Shown one piece after another: positions 61,177-64,000 of a stretch of 64,000 bases of DNA. The stretch comes from Acutalibacter muris. GTDB lineage: Bacteria; Bacillota; Clostridia; Oscillospirales; Acutalibacteraceae. The stretch is taken from the NCBI RefSeq assembly GCF_002201475.1, contig NZ_CP021422.1, positions 868,001 through 932,000 of the forward strand. The letters are read 5' to 3'. Under the pieces are notes generated by a model that ran no database searches, was not told the origin of the DNA, and worked only from the letters and a program-made list of their open reading frames with translations. Positions within the stretch are counted from its first letter, which is position 1. Every line of letters begins with the position of its first letter. The position numbers were made by a program, and so were the translations under genes.

Positions 61177-61584
61177 TTATTTGCCGTCTATAAGGTCGCC
61201 TATGGTGATGCCGTCCAGATACTCCCCGATGACCTTGTCAAGCCCCTGCCACATGGCAAGGGTCCGGCACTGGGCGCTGCGCGGGCAGGGAGCCGCTTCG
61301 GGCTCCAGGCAGGCCACCGGGGCCAGGGTTTCCTCGGTGAGCCGCAGCACCTGCCCCACGGTGCATTCCCCGGGGGGCAGGGCCAGCCTATAGCCGCCGC
61401 CCTTGCCCCTCATGCCGGTGAGTATCCCGCTGCGCACCAGGACCTTCAGAACGCTCTCTAGGTATTTTTCAGAGATGCCCTGCCGGGCGGCGACCTCTTT
61501 CAGGGGGAGATAGCCGCCGCCGTCGTGCTCGGCCATGTCTGTCAGGACCCGCAGGGCATAGCGGCCCCTTGTGGATATCAGCAT
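61177..61584 (-). CDS. Rrf2-family transcriptional regulator
   Basis: A 135-residue winged-helix regulator. The start MLISTRGRYALRVLTDMAEH and the recognition region SEKYLESVLKVLVRSGIL are diagnostic. Cys92, Cys100 and Cys106 sit where IscR-type proteins bind an iron-sulfur cluster, though the spacing (7 then 5 residues between) is looser than in IscR. ATG 61584 has GGAGG 8 bases upstream; the TTG frame start at 61599 overlaps that site. Could sense Fe-S status, cysteine or nitrosative stress. Confidence 0.92.
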   Translation of the reverse strand: MLISTRGRYALRVLTDMAEHDGGGYLPLKEVAARQGISEKYLESVLKVLVRSGILTGMRGKGGGYRLALPPGECTVGQVLRLTEETLAPVACLEPEAAPCPRSAQCRTLAMWQGLDKVIGEYLDGITIGDLIDGK

Positions 61585-61648
61585 ATGAACCTCCTCCAAT
61601 CTTATCCCTATTATATCACAGGGTTAATAGGAAATCAAGGGCGGCGCC

Positions 61649-62230
61649 TTATTCCTCCCTCCACGCCAGGAATAGGGACCCGCCGCCGTATTCCCTCTGG
61701 ATTATGTCAAAGAGCTCATGGGGGCTTTCCTTACAGTTGCGCCCCAGCCAGCAGGCGATAACGGCGCTGATGCCGGCGGTGAAAAAGTAGAAGTGATAGG
61801 CCGACTCGTTCTCCACCCCGTGGCCCATGTCCTTTGAGGAAATCTCGTCGATAGCGTCATGGAAGGGGGCGGTCATCAGCTGCATCAGGTGGGTCACCTG
61901 GTTTATCTCGCTGAAGTATATCTGATAAAAATCCTTATACTCCATAATGAACTCAAAAACGCTCTCCATCATGGCCTGAAAGCCCATATGGGCGCGGCCC
62001 AGCAGCCGCTCTTTGCACATCTCGGCCATCTGCTGCTCCACCTTCTCGAACAGGTCAAAAACGTCCGAATAGTGGGCATAGAAGGTGGAGCGGTTTATGC
62101 CCGCCTTCTCACAGATTTCCCGGACGGTTATCCGGCTTATCTGCTTGCCCCCCAGCAGCATCGCCTCGAAAGCCGCCCGGATTATGGCCTCGTCAGTGTT
62201 CTGGGAGCGCTTATTGTTTTTGGTATTCAT
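61649..62230 (-). CDS. TetR/AcrR-family regulator
   Basis: A 193-residue regulator. The N-terminal helix-turn-helix is RITVREICEKAGINRSTFYA (about 38-57); the C-terminal ligand domain is helical, of the TetR_C_33 or similar type. It is divergent from the MATE pump gene, whose promoter spacer holds a 12-base palindrome, the likely operator. A local repressor of the pump is the simplest reading. Confidence 0.92.
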   Translation of the reverse strand: MNTKNNKRSQNTDEAIIRAAFEAMLLGGKQISRITVREICEKAGINRSTFYAHYSDVFDLFEKVEQQMAEMCKERLLGRAHMGFQAMMESVFEFIMEYKDFYQIYFSEINQVTHLMQLMTAPFHDAIDEISSKDMGHGVENESAYHFYFFTAGISAVIACWLGRNCKESPHELFDIIQREYGGGSLFLAWREE

Positions 62231-62272
62231 AAAAAACCCCCTTTAATCCAACAGATGCTGTAAAATTGACGG

Positions 62273-62301
62273 TTGAAAACAACACGTGTTGGTATTATAC
62301 T
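62273..62301 (+). promoter_or_regulatory. MATE pump promoter with palindromic operator
   Basis: TTGAAA (62273-62278), 17-base spacer, TATACT (62296-62301). The spacer contains CAACACGTGTTG (62280-62291), a perfect 12-base palindrome placed so that a bound repressor would block RNA polymerase. Confidence 0.8.
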
Positions 62302-62344
62302 ATAGTCACAACAGAAATTCAAGTGACTGAAAGGAGAAACCCCC

Positions 62345-63703
62345 ATGAAAAACGAAAAAATGATGAAGGAAGCCTCTCCCATAAAGCTGCTCTTTACCAT
62401 GGGCCTGCCCACCATAGTGGTGATGATAGTCCAGGTGCTCTACCATATGGCCGACGTGTTCTTTATCGGTCAGAGCGGCGACCCCATGCAGGTGGCGGCG
62501 CTGTCCCTTGCAGGTCCGGCCTTTTCTATCTTCCAGGGTGTGGGCACTCTTTTTGGAGGCGGGGCCTGCACCGCCATCGCTATGGCCCTGGGCCAGGGTG
62601 ATAGGGAAAAGGCAAAATATTTCAGCTCCTTCTGCGCCTGGGGCTCGGTGATAACCGGCGTGGTCCTGGCGATAGTAATGTTCATTTTCATGGACCCATT
62701 GCTGGGCCTCATGGGCGCCAACGCCGAGACGGCCGGGTTTGCCCGCACATACCTGTCCATAGTGATACTGGGGTCCCCGTTCGTCATGTTCAGCGGCGGG
62801 CTCGGCAACGCCATAAGGGCCGACGGCTCCTCCGCAAAGACCATGCTCATCGCCCTGGCGGGCACCTTCACCAATATTTTGCTTGACCCCCTGTTCATTT
62901 CTGTTTTCGGAATGGGCATAGCTGGCGCGGCCTGGGCCACGGTGATCGGCAATGTTGTCACAAGCGGCTTAGTTTTCCTGCACGTCAAAAAGTCCGGCTG
63001 CTTCAGCATCTCCCCCAGATATTTCACCCTCAAAAAGGACGTGTCTCTCCGGGTCATAGGCCTGGGCGTGCCGATGGCGATGGGCGTGGTGCTGGGGTGC
63101 GTCTCGGGTATGTTCTCGAACCAGCTCTTGGTGAAGTATGGCAATATAGCCGTGGCGGCAAACGGTGTGGCGGGCAAGGCCGGTATGCTGGTGGGCATGA
63201 TGGCTATGGGCGTGTGCATGGGTATGCAGCCGGTCATCTCCTACTCCTACGGCATGGGCGACCGCAGGCGGCTTAAAAGGATAACCTTCGTGACCGGCGC
63301 GGCCTCGGCCCTTGTCAGCGCTGTGCTGGGGTCCGGGCTCCTCCTGGGCCGTGACGCGTTCATGACCGCTTTCCTGAACGACCCACAGGTTCTTGAGGCC
63401 GGCCGGTTTATGATGCTGACCCTCATTGCCGCGCCGGTGGGGGGCATATACCAGCTCTGCTCCTCTTTTCTTCAGGGCACCGGCAAGGTAAGCTATGCAA
63501 CGCTTACCTCCCTTCTCAGCAAGGGGCTGGTGTTTGTGCCGGTGCTGTTCATCAGCGAGGCCCTGGACGGCTTCACAGGGCTGGTGTTCGCAGGCGCTGT
63601 CTCCGACCTTATCTCTACCGCTATAGGCGCGGCGCTCTGCCTGAGCTGGGCGAAAAAATCCGGGGGTGCGGTCCCCAGCGCCGCCGCAGCTGAAGCAGTG
63701 TAA
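62345..63703 (+). CDS. MATE family efflux transporter
   Basis: A 452-residue membrane protein with 12 hydrophobic segments in two related halves. It starts SPIKLLFTMGLPTIVVMIVQ and contains YHMADVFFIGQSGDPMQVAA, the NorM/DinF-like family entry; GGGACTAIAMALGQGD is typical of this subgroup. Uses a sodium or proton gradient to export drugs or metabolites. AAAGGAG is 9 bases upstream. Probably controlled by the adjacent TetR protein. Confidence 0.94.
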   Translation: MKNEKMMKEASPIKLLFTMGLPTIVVMIVQVLYHMADVFFIGQSGDPMQVAALSLAGPAFSIFQGVGTLFGGGACTAIAMALGQGDREKAKYFSSFCAWGSVITGVVLAIVMFIFMDPLLGLMGANAETAGFARTYLSIVILGSPFVMFSGGLGNAIRADGSSAKTMLIALAGTFTNILLDPLFISVFGMGIAGAAWATVIGNVVTSGLVFLHVKKSGCFSISPRYFTLKKDVSLRVIGLGVPMAMGVVLGCVSGMFSNQLLVKYGNIAVAANGVAGKAGMLVGMMAMGVCMGMQPVISYSYGMGDRRRLKRITFVTGAASALVSAVLGSGLLLGRDAFMTAFLNDPQVLEAGRFMMLTLIAAPVGGIYQLCSSFLQGTGKVSYATLTSLLSKGLVFVPVLFISEALDGFTGLVFAGAVSDLISTAIGAALCLSWAKKSGGAVPSAAAAEAV

Positions 63704-63720
63704 AATATGCACAATAAAGC

Positions 63721-63764
63721 AAAAATCTATTATCGATATTTCTTTATCGATAATAGATTTTTTT
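63721..63764. terminator. Terminator after the MATE gene
   Basis: AAATCTATTATCGATA pairs with TATCGATAATAGATTT to give a 16-base-pair perfect stem (about 63723-63760) followed by TTTTTTT. It is unusually AT-rich and contains the dyad ATCGAT twice. Confidence 0.88.
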
Positions 63765-63847
63765 ACTTCCCTTTTCATGAGATATGTGCTATTATATAGG
63801 CAGTAAAAGTTCCCGCATAGAGACTCTGAAGAAAAGAGGTGATAAAG

Positions 63848-64000
63848 ATGTCGGACCGATGTGTGTCAAAGCAGACCCTGCAAAGGCTTCCCGCCTACTT
63901 AAACTATCTGCGCGGCCCCGGAAAGGGCCTGAAAAAGCATGTTTCGGCCACGATGATCGCCGAGGCCCTGGGGCTTAACGACGTGGTTGTCAGGAAGGAC
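63848..64000 (+). CDS. rex: Redox-sensing transcriptional repressor Rex (N-terminal part)
   Basis: The first 51 codons of a gene cut by the window edge. The start (VSKQTLQRLPAYLNYLRG) and the winged-helix segment SATMIAEALGLNDVVVRKD match Rex, which represses fermentation and NADH-linked genes when NAD+ is high. GAGGTGAT precedes the ATG. The NAD-binding half is outside the window. Confidence 0.92.
   Translation, partial: MSDRCVSKQTLQRLPAYLNYLRGPGKGLKKHVSATMIAEALGLNDVVVRKD

Overview
The window reads as chromosomal DNA of a Gram-positive, spore-lineage anaerobe, most likely a high-GC member of the Clostridia (Oscillospirales-like). The support is the gene content: scpA-scpB-DUF2953-ytfJ-dacF order, nusB-xseA-xseB-ispA, ProS of the short zinc-binding type, Rex, a high-molecular-weight rubredoxin, ECF-type vitamin uptake, an SLH surface protein, strong Shine-Dalgarno sequences and sigmaA-type promoters. 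ATA is used unusually freely for isoleucine across almost all genes, so the window looks compositionally uniform. I see no insertion sequence, prophage, CRISPR array, rRNA or tRNA.

Layout. 1-6.6 kb: end of a LolD/MacB-type ABC exporter, a heptad-repeat coiled-coil gene, trmL, a large MORN-repeat protein, an MscS channel and rpmB. 6.8-12.4 kb: site-2 protease, ScpAB condensin subunits, sporulation genes, an RsuA-family pseudouridine synthase and a ComEA-like protein. 12.4-17.7 kb: FeoAB iron uptake (minus) and TrkA-TrkH potassium uptake (plus). 17.7-24 kb (minus): orphan peptide-binding lipoprotein with a sigma-region-4 gene, two sugar-metabolism genes, proS, a candidate structured RNA and acpP. 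24.1-28.8 kb: aromatic amino acid genes aroE-aroK-[attenuator]-aroF-tyrA-aroB. 28.8-33.9 kb: response regulator, ABC ATPase, three related permeases and a short histidine kinase. 34-38.3 kb: a 1434-residue repeat/SLH surface protein. 38.4-48.9 kb (minus): an isoleucine/valine cluster ilvA-ilvB-ilvN-ilvC-ilvD with unrelated genes interleaved. 49-54.6 kb (minus): nusB to a phospholipase-C-like gene. 54.7-64 kb: coaX with an ECF S component, coaBC, glyA, high-molecular-weight rubredoxin, tcdA, Rrf2 and TetR regulators, a MATE pump and the start of rex.

The most informative regulatory finding is a complete transcription attenuator in front of aroF: a consensus promoter, a 34-codon leader peptide with 11 aromatic residues, a terminator, and a leader segment (25683-25691) that can pair with the terminator's 5' arm. 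A second is a set of four CTTAAC repeats at 11-12 base spacing just upstream of the ABC transporter -10 box, which is the expected binding pattern for the OmpR/PhoB-type regulator encoded immediately upstream. Together with three paralogous permeases and a kinase that has almost no sensor domain, this suggests a self-regulated peptide-antibiotic resistance or immunity cassette. A third is an apparently independent structured RNA between acpP and proS that matches no family I can name with confidence.
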